NCBI GenBank assembly: GCA_037893225.1
Contig: JAZGUH010000752.1
Location: 358,541-422,540 of the forward strand
Length of the DNA: 64,000 bases
From: Hippasteria phrygiana
Taxonomy: Eukaryota > Echinodermata > Asteroidea > Valvatida > Goniasteridae
Direction: 5' to 3'
Shown here in pieces: positions 36,901-49,740 of this stretch. The notes below the pieces were generated by a model that worked only from the letters and a program-made list of their open reading frames with translations, was not told the origin of the DNA and ran no database searches. The position numbers and the translations under genes are program-made. Every line of letters begins with the position of its first letter. The stretch's first letter is position 1.

Positions 36901-39900
36901 TATCTTGCTTGTAAACTTAGGTCGATAAAAAGCTTCAGGCTTATTTTTACCCGTCACTTCAATAACAAAATTATCATGCTACTAAAAGAGGGGTAGTGGC
37001 TGCAGACAGTTCTTTAGCAGCGAAAAAAAAAATTAAAATCTAGAACTTAGAAGTACATTTTTTTTTAACAGTTGATAGATGGAGCTGAAACAACTTCACA
37101 ACTCGCTGTGTGAAACAATATTTCCGCACATCAAGTCTACATGTAATGTATAGTCAACATGTACAGTACATACATTACATGTACAGTACATCCGATCCAT
37201 GTACTCGGTATGTGAATTGTTCATGTCATAAAAAGTAATAAGCGAATAATTCGTGCAAAACAGGTGAAAATTAGGGTTGTTTGAATATTTGTCGGGGCGT
37301 GTATTTCTTTGTTTCTCGGTAGTCATCTTTATCATAGTGATGTGGGGATCTGTGCGCCAGTGGCGTAAACACGGGAAAGGAGTTCAGGGACCCGCCGATT
37401 TGTAATTCTTTTTTGTTTCGTAAATTTAAAAAGGGGAAATTGTACACAAAGTGATGTTTCAAATTCCAAGCGGTGTTTGGGGCGGGGGTATCCCCCGTTG
37501 AGAAAAAGTTCAAGATGCAGTACTTCGTTGACAAATTCAATAATCATCCCCACTTTTCGACACGGATTTACTCGCCACTGGTGAAATCTCATTTCATTGG
37601 CGTATATTATTTATTGGTAATAACTGTTATTATTGTGTTTATTATTTGATAGTGTTTAAATAATTCTTATGATGTAACTTTCCATAAAGTCCTTCCGTCA
37701 AATGTAACACAAGGTCGTCGACTCAATCAGTATAGCTGTTTTACTTTGATTTGCTCATCATTGCACGCACAGCCGATTTTAGTCGAAATTTATTTCGATA
37801 CATAGGCCTACAACTTTATTTTTGTATAGGAAGGGGCTGGTGCATTATTTATTTTACAATTATAAATACAGATTTACTTATTTACTTATTTTCGTTTGGT
37901 TCTGTCATGGTAAATTTTGGCGTTTGGCGTTACGGACTATGTTCGACTGTAGGCCTATCGTATATTTTTAGTGGCACAAACACATACAAAATACTTGTAC
38001 ATGCAGTATGTATCATAACTACAGGATCATGCATGCAGCAGTCATTGCAATTGTAATCTGATCTGGCGCGCGCGCCTAGTGGGTCAGCGCGCGCGCGCCC
38101 TGTAGGTCAGCGCGCGCGCGCCCTGTAGGTCAGCGCGCGGTCGTGGGGTATTATTTGCAGTTACTGGGTTCATCTAGATCTAGCTGCGTTCATCAGTTCG
38201 GGATTCAGTGTACAGCCGCAAGCCTGCTATGATCGTGACGACACAGCCCCTTTAAGGTATGTTTTTGCAATTTACAGTTATGAACCCCACAAGACCAACA
38301 AAAGGGTCTACCGATCCAGAACCCTACACGCAAGATGATGCATTAGCCCTATTGATATAGAAACTGACATGACCAAATCTTCTTATCAAACTTTGAGGAC
38401 ATCCGCTAAGGAAAAACATGCAGACATCGACCCCCCGTACAACGCGGTTAGAGAGGCCAAACAAAAATGTTATCCTGAAGGATATCGCCGTCACTGTGAA
38501 ATCGGCAAGGGTTCCAGTGCACTGCAAAACCTACTGGACCACACTGTTCTCCGAATTATTGAACAACAGAAGGAAGAACTAAATGAACTAATTGAAAGTC
38601 TGGAAGATGAAGACCTTACGTTGTTTTGAAATGCTGCTTCACATTGCTTACAGAATTCCGCTGAAGAAATGGAGAATGCAGTCCGATCAAGACAAAGCAG
38701 TAATGGCGAAAAGAAAAGAGAAGATTCAGGAACGTTTCAAAGTTCAGCTTGGATTGACGGTGGATAAACCAAAGCCGGGAGCTGGGAGCACTAATGATGG
38801 GAATACAGCTCGCAGAGCATTTCAAGCAGAGAATATCTTCTCTTCAATTTGTGGACTGGATGAGGGTCTCATTCACAAATTTCACGTCATTCTCATTGCA
38901 CTGTCTTGTGGCCTACCTATATAGACCATTATTTAATAATTTCTCTTCTTTTATTAAAAAGAAGATTATACACTAAACCAGGTTACTGGTCCTTTTACAG
39001 ACCATATACAGGGTAAAAACAGCAACTACACACGCGATATACTTTACAATAAAATACACAATACAAATTAATCAAAAAATATATAGAAAAACCCCGTCCC
39101 GGCATAAAAGATGACCCTTTAAAAAAAATGTGAAAAACATTAAAATATACCGGTACGGACAAGCTAAAATAAGAAAGTTAATGGCAAGAGTGTAATTATA
39201 CATAAATCTCAGGCAGGATAAAACATCCAAAATTTACCCAAAAAACTGATAAGAATAGACAATCAGGGACTCTTAAAAAATGCATTAATTTGTTGAAATG
39301 AGTTATAGACCCTACTCTGGAAGTGACATACCGACCCACTGTGACTCAGATCTGGCATTGTAGATCACATACGAAGCTGCTAAAATAAAGCCAATTTGCA
39401 AATTTTGTTAATTACATTTTTACAGCCCCTTTCCTCTATACATGTTTAAGAAGCCTTTTACACTGAAGTTTATTGTTCTTTGTAACGACACCGCGGCTTC
39501 CTACCTCAATGCAAATGAGTTGACAGTCAAAGTTAATAGATATGTCAATAGTTCGGATCATTATTGTAATGACACGGCAAAGTTGTATATTCAGCTGTAT
39601 CCATGGTTCAGAATGCCAGTTAGTGTTCATGTGGTGCTTATCTACGGAGCAGAAATTATGTCCTCCTCAGTCCTCCCAATTGGGATGATGAGCGAAGAAG
39701 CCCAAGAAGCAAGAAATAAATATAACAAAATCTTCCGCCTAAGACATGCAAGGAAAACATCTAGAGTCCACACCATGAGTGACGTCTTCCACAGGCTTAT
39801 GGTAACAGGTGATATTGTGATCAGCAGTAGGTCTGTATATCATAGAAGGAAATCAAGACCTATTCCTCAAGAAGTTGTAGAGATGACCAGGCCCGAAGGA

Positions 39901-41392
39901 AGCTCAAAATCATTGGTCAGGCTCATCTCAGAGGCGGGGTCGAGGGATTGCCCAAATCCATCACAACTTTATACCAAAAGCCACTGCCCCGGGCACCCAG
40001 AACAGGAAATTATCAGAACATGATTTTTAAAGAAATACATGTATTATGGAAGCTAGTTTGTGGAGAAATATATATGATACACAATTTTAGCACAACTGCA
40101 AATTTAATAAGTTTGTCACATGTTGAACTTTACATATGCTCCTATAAATAAATTAATTTGACACAAATTTGGAGGAATGTAGTCAGCACCACACAAAAGC
40201 ACTTTTGGAGGTAAGGCCTACCTTTAGGTAAGACAAGGAGGTAGTCCCCAGTCGGAAAAGTGGAAAGCTTCACAAATCAAATAAAGCTTCTACACTGAAC
40301 TCATTGAAACCAAGACCTGTGAACCACTGAAGAAAATAAGATAAAACACCTCACAAAATATGCATAACCCGTTTGGCGACAGAAATACACTACCATTGTG
40401 TAAGCCTGTATGTATCTGCCATTTCTTGCCGTGTCATGGATGATTAAATACTGCCCTAGGAAACTGCCTGAAAAAAACCATTGCATCACTCCTTGTGCTC
40501 TGATGTTCAATGGTCATTTGCACAACTTCCCAGATAGCATCATGATATTGAACCAATGTTGGGCCATCAAAACTGATTTTTTGTTGGGCTAACATTGGCT
40601 GTCGATGTTGGGCCAGTGTAGTTTTGCTCATCGGCATCTCATTGGCCCAATGTTAAAGTTGGCCTAACGTTGGCCAAACATTACAGTTGGCTCAACATTG
40701 GACCGCTGTTATCCCACTCTATTGAGAAACCCAAGCCACCATTGTACCATCAAAGTTCAAGAGTTTGTCCAACGATGGCCCATCAAAACTGTTTTGTTGG
40801 GCCAACATTAGTAGTTAGTATAGTCTTGAGTAGACAGAACAATAGGATCATAAATACAATAGACCTCATTCGCATAATAGCTCATTAGCATAACAATACA
40901 CTAATTAGCATAACAATGGTACACCTTAAAATCTCGAGTAGACAGAACAATACGGAATATGCATGAGTGGAAACATGCACGTCGCCATGTTTGGACGTCT
41001 CGTTTTAATTACGAACTGTCTGATCTAAATCCAAAGGTTGTACAACGTACAGTTCGTGCAGGTCAATGCACTTACAACATCTCCCCTTTTTAGAAAGGAA
41101 CAAAACTGGTTGTTTTAGATAAATCAAGTCATACAATCATACAAACTTTTCCAAAGGATGTTTTGGGGATTAACTGCTTCAAATTATGAGTTCACTTTGA
41201 AACCAATTAGAAATGGATGCTCAATAAAGAACCTTAATTTGGATTGTTTGTCTGTCTGAGAAGTTTGTAAATCTGGTTTGCTTTGATGATTAAAGTTCAA
41301 AGTTCAAAGCGAAAAATTTCCAAAATCCTGAATAAAAATGATGAAGATCCTGGAAAATACCGGTTATACTAAAGCAGCGTGTATTAATTGTC

Positions 41393-41431
<39 letters not shown>

Positions 41432-44400
41432 CAAATTGCTATGATTGGGAAACTGATTATTGACTCATTAGTTCAGTTCAGTTCAGTACATAACATAGTT
41501 GTCATGCCAGACCGGAGGATTTGTCACACGTGTCGGTCTGGTCACAGTTTGCTGTGGGGCTCTCGGTTCATGTGTTGCAGGAGTCTCGATGTCAAGAACT
41601 GGATCACTTCCCGTGTTCGGAAGAAGACCAATGTGGCGTCTGTTCCTCCGATATTCTCCTCCGTTGATGTCGACGATGTGGACTGCGGAGTGTTGGCTTT
41701 GCGGACGATTCTGCCCGCAGGACCCAGTTTTCCTTTGGTCCTGATTTTCACCTTGTCACCAGGCTTCAGCTCGCTCAGCTCGCGTACGCCATGTCTGCGG
41801 TTGTAGTTGGTTTCACTGCGAGACTTGTACAAACGATCTGCCTCTTTCAGTCGTCGGTAGCCCTGGGTCTTCGGATGAAGATTGCAGGGTAGGACTGGAA
41901 GTGTTGTTCGTATTTCTCGTCCCATCAGGAGGCTTGCCGGGCTTGCACCAAGGCTTGGTACAGGAGTCGAACGATAGTTCATCAGTGCTCGCATTGGATC
42001 GGCCTGTTGTAGGATTGTCTTCGCAATATGCACCGCTTACTCGGCTTGTCCGTTGGCTTGGGGGAAGTAGGGACTCGACTCACTCGAGGTGATGTGCTCG
42101 AAGTTGTAGTCACGAGCGAAGTCATCAAACTCTCCAAGGAATTGGGGGCCGTTGTCTGTAACGACTGTTTCCGGAATGCCATAGCGAGCGAATGTCACCT
42201 TCAGGAAATTGATCAATGCTGTGGATGTCAACTTGTGGAGATAATGAACCTCAATCCACTTTTGGTAGTAGTCCACAAGTACTGCATGCTGTTTCCCCTT
42301 CACGTCAGCAAGGTCACATGCGACACGTTGCCATGGCCTCTTTGGGAAAGGTGTTGGCATGAGGGGTTCAGCTCGCTGGGCAGGTTGCATGTGTTGGCAA
42401 TACTGGCACACTTGGATGTACTGTGCAATGTCTGTACTCATGCCAGGCCACCATATGGCTTGGTTGGCACGCAGTCGGCTTTTCGTGATTCCTTGGTGAC
42501 CCTCGTGGATCCTCTGCAGCATCTGCTGTTTCATGCTCTGTGGTATGACGATTCGATCACCAAAAGTGAGTATGCCATTGACGAGACTAATCTTGTCCTG
42601 GTCGTCCCAGTAGCGTCTTGCTTCGTCTGGTTTGACATCTTTGGCATACTTCGGCCATCCGTGTTTGGTGTACGACATCACAATGGCAAGAACCTCATCC
42701 TGACTGGTCTCAGATGCTATTTCAGACAGTTTGGCATCTGATGCTGGCCACTGTGTCGTCACCGAGTTGACATGGGCTTCGATTTCACTCTCCAGGTCAT
42801 CGCTGGTTGCATTTCCGGTTCCAGGAAGTGGTGCCCTGGACAATGCATCGGCTACAGCTATATCCTTGCCAGGTATGTACTCTGCATGGCAGTGGTACTT
42901 AATGAGCCTCATCAAAAGACGCTGGCATCTGAGCGGAGCGTTACAGAGATTTTTGTTGTTTATCAACGACACGAGAGGTTTGTGGTCAGTCTGGAGCGTT
43001 ACCCGGAGGCCTCGAAGATAGACGTAAAAACGCTCACAGGACCATACGGCAGCAAGTAACTCCTTCTCGATCTGGGCATAGGATTTTTCGGCTGGAGTCA
43101 GGCTTCTGGAACAGTAAGCTATTGGCTTCAGGGTTTGGTCTGCCTGTTGCTGGAGGATGCAGCCGCCAATGCCATAACTGCTGGCACCTGCGCTTACGAC
43201 TGTGGGCTTCAGTGGGTCGTAGAATGCCAATGTAGGTGCTGTCGTCAAGAGTGTTTTCAGGTTTCTGAATGCAGCACGCTGAGCTGGACCCCAGGTCCAA
43301 GTAGTGTTGTCCTTCAGGAGATCGTTTATTGGGGCTGCCACAGATGACGAATGCGGGATAAACCAGGATAGCCAGTTTACCATTCCCATTAACCTTTTGA
43401 CCCCTTCCTTCGTTATGGGGGGCACTATCTGCATAATTGCTGCGATCTTGGCTGGATCGGGGTGAATACCATCCTTGTCAAGTCTGTGCCCGAGGAAGTC
43501 GACTTGGTCTTGAGAAATTTTGCATTTCTCCTGGTTGAGTCTCAAGCCTACACTGCTGAGTTTGTCAAGCACCAAGCGAAGGCGATCGTCATGCTCCTGT
43601 TGCGTCTGGCCTGTGACGAGGATGTCATCCATGTAGACCACTACACCTGGCATGTCCACCAGCAGGTCACTCATAATCCTCTAATAGAGTTCTGGTGCAG
43701 ACGTCATTCCGAAGGGCAAGCGCTTAAAGCAGAACCTCCAAAAAGGCTCTCAGGGTGCAGCGGAACTTGCCAAAAACCGTGCTTGGCATCCAAAATGGAA
43801 AACACCTTGGCTCCTGATATTTTCCCGAGGACTTCCTCCAAGGTTGGGATCGTGAACTGCTCACGGGCAACAGCCTTGTTGAGTTGTCGCAAGTCCACGC
43901 AAACTCGTATCTTCCCATTTTTCTTGGGGGCGATCACAATCGGAGCGCACCGCTCCGTTTGGGTATGTGATCCTCGTGATGATCCCTTGGATCTCCATTT
44001 TTCATAATTCCGTCTTCAGCTGTGGTAGCAGATGAAGTGTGCTGCGTCGCGGGGCATGGACGCAGTGTGGGTCAGCATTTCCATTCAGTTTGATTTTCAC
44101 TGGTGGGCCTTTGAGGCATCCGGTACCTTCGAAGATGTTGGCCTCGTTCATCAATGTGTATACACGTTGCAGCACACCGAGGGATTCACAGGCACATTTG
44201 CCCAAGACTGGCTTCCCGTCGTCAAGAATGAGGAATGTTATTGCGTGTTGCTTCCCCTTGACCTCACAGGACAGCTTCTTCTGCCCTCTGGGTTGAGCGT
44301 TTCCTCCAAAGTAACCACATAGTCCTGTAGTGGTTGGCTGCAGTGTTGGGTTGTGAAGCTTGAAGGTGCTGTATATGCTCATTGGCAAAATGTTCACCTC

Positions 44401-47400
44401 TGACCCAGTGTGCAGCATGAAGCTGATGCCCTGTCCTTGCACATTGACAGTCTGGTGCCACGCCTCATTAGACTGGGCAGTATTGGTGCGATGGACACTG
44501 CCCACGAAGAATTCACTGCCATCTTCAATGTCGTCTGGTGCAGTGACAGCTCGCAAGTGTCTGGGGTTTGATCTGCAGACTCTCAAAAAGTGGCCCAGTT
44601 TGCGGCAATTGTTGCACGTCTGGCCACTAGCAGGACATGTGGCATGGCTGGCATCCCGACCACATCGATCACATCTGGCCTTGGGCTTGCTGGATTTAGC
44701 AAATCGTCGAGGGGGTGCCCTTGGAGGTTTTCTGTACTGAACAGCTGAAGTAGCAAGTGCACCTTTAATTTCCTGCAGATCTTTGGTAGCCGTTTCAAGG
44801 GTTTTGGCAACTTCAAGGGCTTTCTGAAATGTCAGACCATCCTTTGTCACGAGATGTTTCTACACATATTCACTGCGAATACCGCACACCAACCGGTCTC
44901 TCATCAGGGCATCATTGAGAAACGATCAAAATTTGCTTGGACTGGCCAGGGTCTAGAGTGCTACAGCATACTGTGCGATTGTCTCATTTGGTTGCTGATC
45001 GCGTTTATAGAAGCAAAAACGTTCTGCAATGACCAACCGTTTTGGTCCGTAGTGTGCTTTCAACATGTCACGCACATCTTTGTAGCTTTTGTCAGACACA
45101 CAGGTGTGGGCTCTGCAAGACTTTTGACTGTTTTATACACAGTTGCACCCACTGTACTCAGAAGTACAGCTGTCTGTTTCGAGGAGGGGATGTCATTTGC
45201 TGTGAAATACAGATCCAGGCGTTCGATAAAATTGCGAATGTCCTCAACCTGGTCGTACGGATCAAGGCGTCCCAGCAACGGTGTAGAACGCGCCATAGTG
45301 TCACGGTACTGTGTGCACAATGTTAGTGAATGGCCGTTGAATTACACGGAGCCAGTTGCACACAAACGCTGAAAGTTCTGTCCCCAAATCAGCTACTAAA
45401 CGGCTATATGTGTGAGTCAAAATTACCGCTGGTTTATGTTAGACCCAGCGCTGCCACCATGTATTATTTGGACATGTGGATTCTCACAAAATAACATGGA
45501 ACGGACTCACCAACTTGATGTGTAACTCGAACAGCACGCCGCAATGTTTGGACGTCTCGTTTTAATCAACGTACAGTTCGTGCAGGTCAATGCACTTACA
45601 ACAATAAGCACAGGCTGTCTTTGTTTACACTTAATTTCAACCCATATGCACTAGACAGCATCTGTTTCAAGATCCTCACGACGAGTGAAAGTTAAATTGT
45701 TTCGGATGTACATGGCAACCCCACCACCATGCCGGTTCCTGTCTTTTCTGACAAGGGAATAATTTGGTAATGTGATTTCATCGTCGGCGATTGAGGCATC
45801 ACAGAAAGTTTCATTTAGACATATAATATCGAATGGATTTGTAGACATTAAAATTATAAATTGGTCGAATTTGTTTATTAAACTTCTAACATTAAGATGG
45901 GCGAATGAGAATCCCCCGGAGTTTCGGTTGTAGATAACGCCGTCTGTTAAGTCTATCGTAGATCTTTGCCTTGTGGATTGAGCAGCTCTCTGACCGTTTT
46001 TAGGTATTGGTTCCATTCCTGGCCTCGATAGTGTGTCTGGGCTAGTGGCTGACGGAGATGGGTTGGTTGCTGTTTTTGATACGGGTATGGGTAGTACTGA
46101 TTTGCCATTTGAACACCCGTCGGGACATCACGATTCGCTGCAGTCCGCTCCTTCACGACATCAGAGTACATGGTCTTGCGGAAAGCGGTCCTCTGGTGTG
46201 TGATGCGGCTAACAGTGGTCTTTATATGTGGTCCTGCGACGTGTTAGATAATGTTCATGGCAAGTAGACGCACTCCTGTCGAGTTGAGGTGCACGCCATC
46301 CGATACAAGGTGATTTGGGTTTATGTTTCCATTGTCAATGAAGCCCCATCTATTTTGTCTTGCTATTGACCTAAGCAGATTATTAAAGTCATCTACCTTC
46401 TTGCGTTTTGGCACTGTTTGGTTTTTGCGATGTATAATCGACGAGATTGTTACTGATCTTGGTTGTAGTGATTCACTGAGGGAAGTGATCTTTGCAGCAA
46501 TAGTCTCTGGGTTGTCCCAACATAAAGGATTACTCCAGAGACGTCGTGCTTGGCCGACAGCTGTATGGCGTTAGGAGCATGCAAGATCTTCGATTTTTGC
46601 TCCACGCATGGTATGGCACATAACTTTCTTTTGCCTGCTCAATCTCCTGGGTTGTAGTCGTTTGATCATTGAGTCATCGATGATTAGGATATCTGCATGG
46701 TTGTGTTCGCTAGGTGTGGGTGGCCGTTTTTTCATGGTAGGTGTCGGTTTCTGCTTTGCAGTGGTCAGTTTCTTGTGCTTTTCCCGGTATTGTTCGAGCT
46801 GTTCTTGAAAAAGGCCTTGTTTTTTAGGGACAGGGCTTGTTTGGGGGAGTACAGGACCTCTGTTCCTTGCCAGGCTGGACTTTGGGCTGCAAGGCTTCGT
46901 AGTAGGAGTCGATCAGGAACTCGGCTTCAGTCCGGGAATCATCAAAGCTGTTTTCGATGTTGACCAGATCGACATCCTCCGTCGCCAATGCAGCAAAGCG
47001 GTTGGTTGTTGATACCGCTGGACTGGCTAAACCCATGGTGGTACTCGGGTTGTTCCGGCTTAGGGCATAGGGCTGGCGTTTCGAATGGGCATCGGCTTCA
47101 CGAGAAGAAGGGCTCATCAGCATATCAATGGTAGAATGGAGAGCATCACATTCCTTCTTAAAGTGGTCAATTGTTTGCCTTTGGGAAGAAGAAGATTGAG
47201 AAATCTGGACAGAAAGTGTTGCAATTTGGTCTGAGAATTTCTGATCAAGTAAATTGATGTCGTTCTGAACCTGTAGGGTGGCTTTATAAAAAATGACAAT
47301 TCATTGAAAGCATATTGTCGGTTTGCGTACGGTACGCATTGGCTTGGACCCCATCCCCATGGTGTACGCAATGTCAACAACCCCCTCCCCATAAGTAGTG

Positions 47401-49709
47401 GCTATTTGGTAAGTATCGCTCGTAGACTCGTCCCACCCACACTACTGTGGGGGGGGGGGGGGGGGGGACTACCTGGTGGATTTTCCAATGGGAGGGTTAG
47501 GGTTAATGAAAACAAGTCTTCAGTCGCTGCAAAAAAATGAGTATTGTAAATTTCCCATTGTTTTATTCTTAATTCCCAGGTGCTACAATGACATCCACAC
47601 CGTGATGGTGAACAGAATGAGTGAGCTAGCCGCCAACCCGGACAACAAAGACTGGGGTATCTTCTTCGGCTGGGACCCAGAGCTCATCTCTGACCTACCG
47701 ATACTGAGCGCTGATTTCCTGGACGCCAACTTCTCCTCAACCATCCCTATTGTTGTAGTTGGTCAGAGCGGTCACATCGCCTGGGCCAACCATCCAGCTC
47801 TTAAGGCACCAGAGCCAGAAGTATGCATTAATTTCATCAAGTCATCTTGACAATTTCTTTACTAATCGTCCTTTGAACGATTTAGCCATATTGGAACAGG
47901 GCAATGCTACCCATGCAAAACATTCTTTCACTTTTGTGTGCCTATTAGAGTTGTTAAATGTTGCTTTCATACAAAATAGTAACCAAAGCGTCTCTATTGC
48001 CTCTTTCAACCTGACCGTGCAAATGGCCAATCGGTCACTTTGGGACTTGTCATTTTCCACTTGCTAAATATCTTACAATGAGAAAACAGTGCCTGCAACT
48101 GGACTTTTAAAAATCAAATTTGAAATAATTGGTTACTTTTCAAAGTGAACAAAGAAACTGGCAGGAGCGGGATTCGAACCTGCGACCTCCGGAACACCGT
48201 ACCGGCGCTCTACCAACTGAGCTATCTTGCCCTATGTTGGCGGTCTCCCAAATCTTCAGTATCTTTGTTCGGGTGGGCGCTAGTCAGAAGTCATAAACCC
48301 AGAATGCCGTATAGCCAGGGATCACACCCAATTTTACGATACAACCCGGGAAGCGACATTGTTGGGTTAATTCTTCTGTACCTATACCGACTTTAAATAA
48401 AACCCTCGGGAAGTAGTCTAGAACAAAAATGTCGGTTCACTTTTTCCCTAGAGATGAGGCACTATATATTAGAATTGCTATAAATGGTCAAGTCTGTTAT
48501 ATTTTGTCCCTAAAATGGTGCGCCCGCCCCCACCGAAGCCCTTACAAAATGGACCCTACTTGGGCCCCCATATTAGCAAATAGGGTAATAGTGGCGACAT
48601 CTTGATGCCCATTTTATGATTTTGTAGCTTTAGTCATCGCAATTTCTATCACTACTCTGGATTACCATACCACTGCGAATATATTTGACACTGATTAGAA
48701 ATGTCTTATTCTAGATTGGCCAGAATTTTCAAAGCCCACCTGGAGGTACAATGGTACTGAACGATGACGGCTGGCCCACTGGAAAGCTGTTCGGGGATCC
48801 CGCAATCCTGCTGGTCATGGGAAAGGCACCTCTGCCCAGCGAGGAGGCAATGGCAGAGTCTTTCCACCAGCAGTGCAGAGCCTACGCCTCGGCCGGACTG
48901 ACTACGGTCACCGACCTGTTCTATATACCCACCCCGGACCTGGATGAGATGTTGAAAAAGATGGCTGATGCTCCAGACTTTCCCATCCGTCTCGGTGAAT
49001 AAGCTTTTTACTCGGGGTATTGTTGCATAGCAGGCATGGTTATTAGAAGGTGCAATGGAATCCAGTTAACCCCTTGCGTAGGAATGACGCTAAATGGCGC
49101 AAAAAACAACAACAGGGGCACCGGGTCGGATGACGCCATTTGTCGCTATTTGTGCAGTTTCAATCCATTGTTGGATTATTGTGTATGTTACGCTTGACTG
49201 CATAAGCACATTGTCGCCGTTTCACGTGGCTGCACAGGCCACCCCGACGCCTCACTACGATAACCGTACTTAAGTGCTTCAACCATGCATCTCGTAAAAC
49301 TATTCATTGTTATAAAAGGATGTGATTTTTTTATTTACTTTCCAAAATTAGTCATGCATGAGGAAAGGTTGTTTGGAAGAAACTGTTGGAGCGCTACATT
49401 ATATAACCACTACGAAATAATCGCAAAGTTTACTATCCAATGGTGCCAGCCTGGCTGCGATCTTGTGATTGGCTATAATGTTTATGAGCATTATATAGTC
49501 CCAGTGTAGCTGCACATTTAAACATTGGTGAGCTGCTTTGGTTTGGTGGCAAAGCATCCAATTTTCCAATGCGTACATAATTGTCGCAGGTCTACCTATT
49601 AAAATTTACCGGTAAACCCGACCGATTCATTAATCAAATTAGCACTCAAGAAAATCAAATCAAGCGCAATAGACAGTGAATTTACATAGATCAAGAAAAT
49701 AATAATTCG

Positions 49710-49740
<31 letters not shown>

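Larger units (their letters stand above)
36290..38256. mobile_element. TTAA-flanked DNA transposon nested in the Transib-like pseudogene
   Basis: The ends are TTAA-AGGGGCTGTGTCGTC and GACGACACAGCCCCT-TTAA, giving a TIR of about 17 bp and a TTAA target duplication. AG...CT termini with TTAA fit Kolobok, while piggyBac is less likely. It splits the transposase remnant between its N-terminal and middle parts, so it is younger. It contains a short Cys-rich frame (36604-36996) and GC-rich repeats near its right end. No transposase was identified. Confidence 0.65.
35802..40023 (+). pseudogene. Transib/RAG1-core-like transposase remnant
   Basis: The pieces run in the family's order. The N-terminal region (35802-36290) has FLYKFKRKWTESS, then KGRPKKGW and SKRSKQRK. 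After a nested element, 38260-38610 gives ALALLIDIETDMTKSSYQTL, KEKHADIDPPYN, CYPEGYR and LQNLLDHTV. Then 38625-38920 gives CFEMLLHIAYRIPLKKW, LTVDKPKPGAGSTNDGNTARR and GLDEGLIHKFHVIL. Finally 39490-39900 gives CNDTAKLYIQLYPWF, PVSVHVVLIYGAEI and LPIGMMSEEAQEARNK. The last Glu-rich motif matches the third catalytic acidic residue of Transib and RAG1. NDGNTARR corresponds to the conserved N-GN-AR segment of RAG1. The stretch carrying the first two catalytic Asp residues is deleted (DLTLF joins RCFEMLLH). The gene is dead. Confidence 0.65.

Noticed and set aside
42028..42741. Plus-strand 237-codon frame
   Set aside because: It is antisense to the gypsy pol region, which has clear integrase motifs on the minus strand.
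43462..44007. Plus-strand 181-codon frame
   Set aside because: It is antisense to reverse transcriptase and has no domain of its own.
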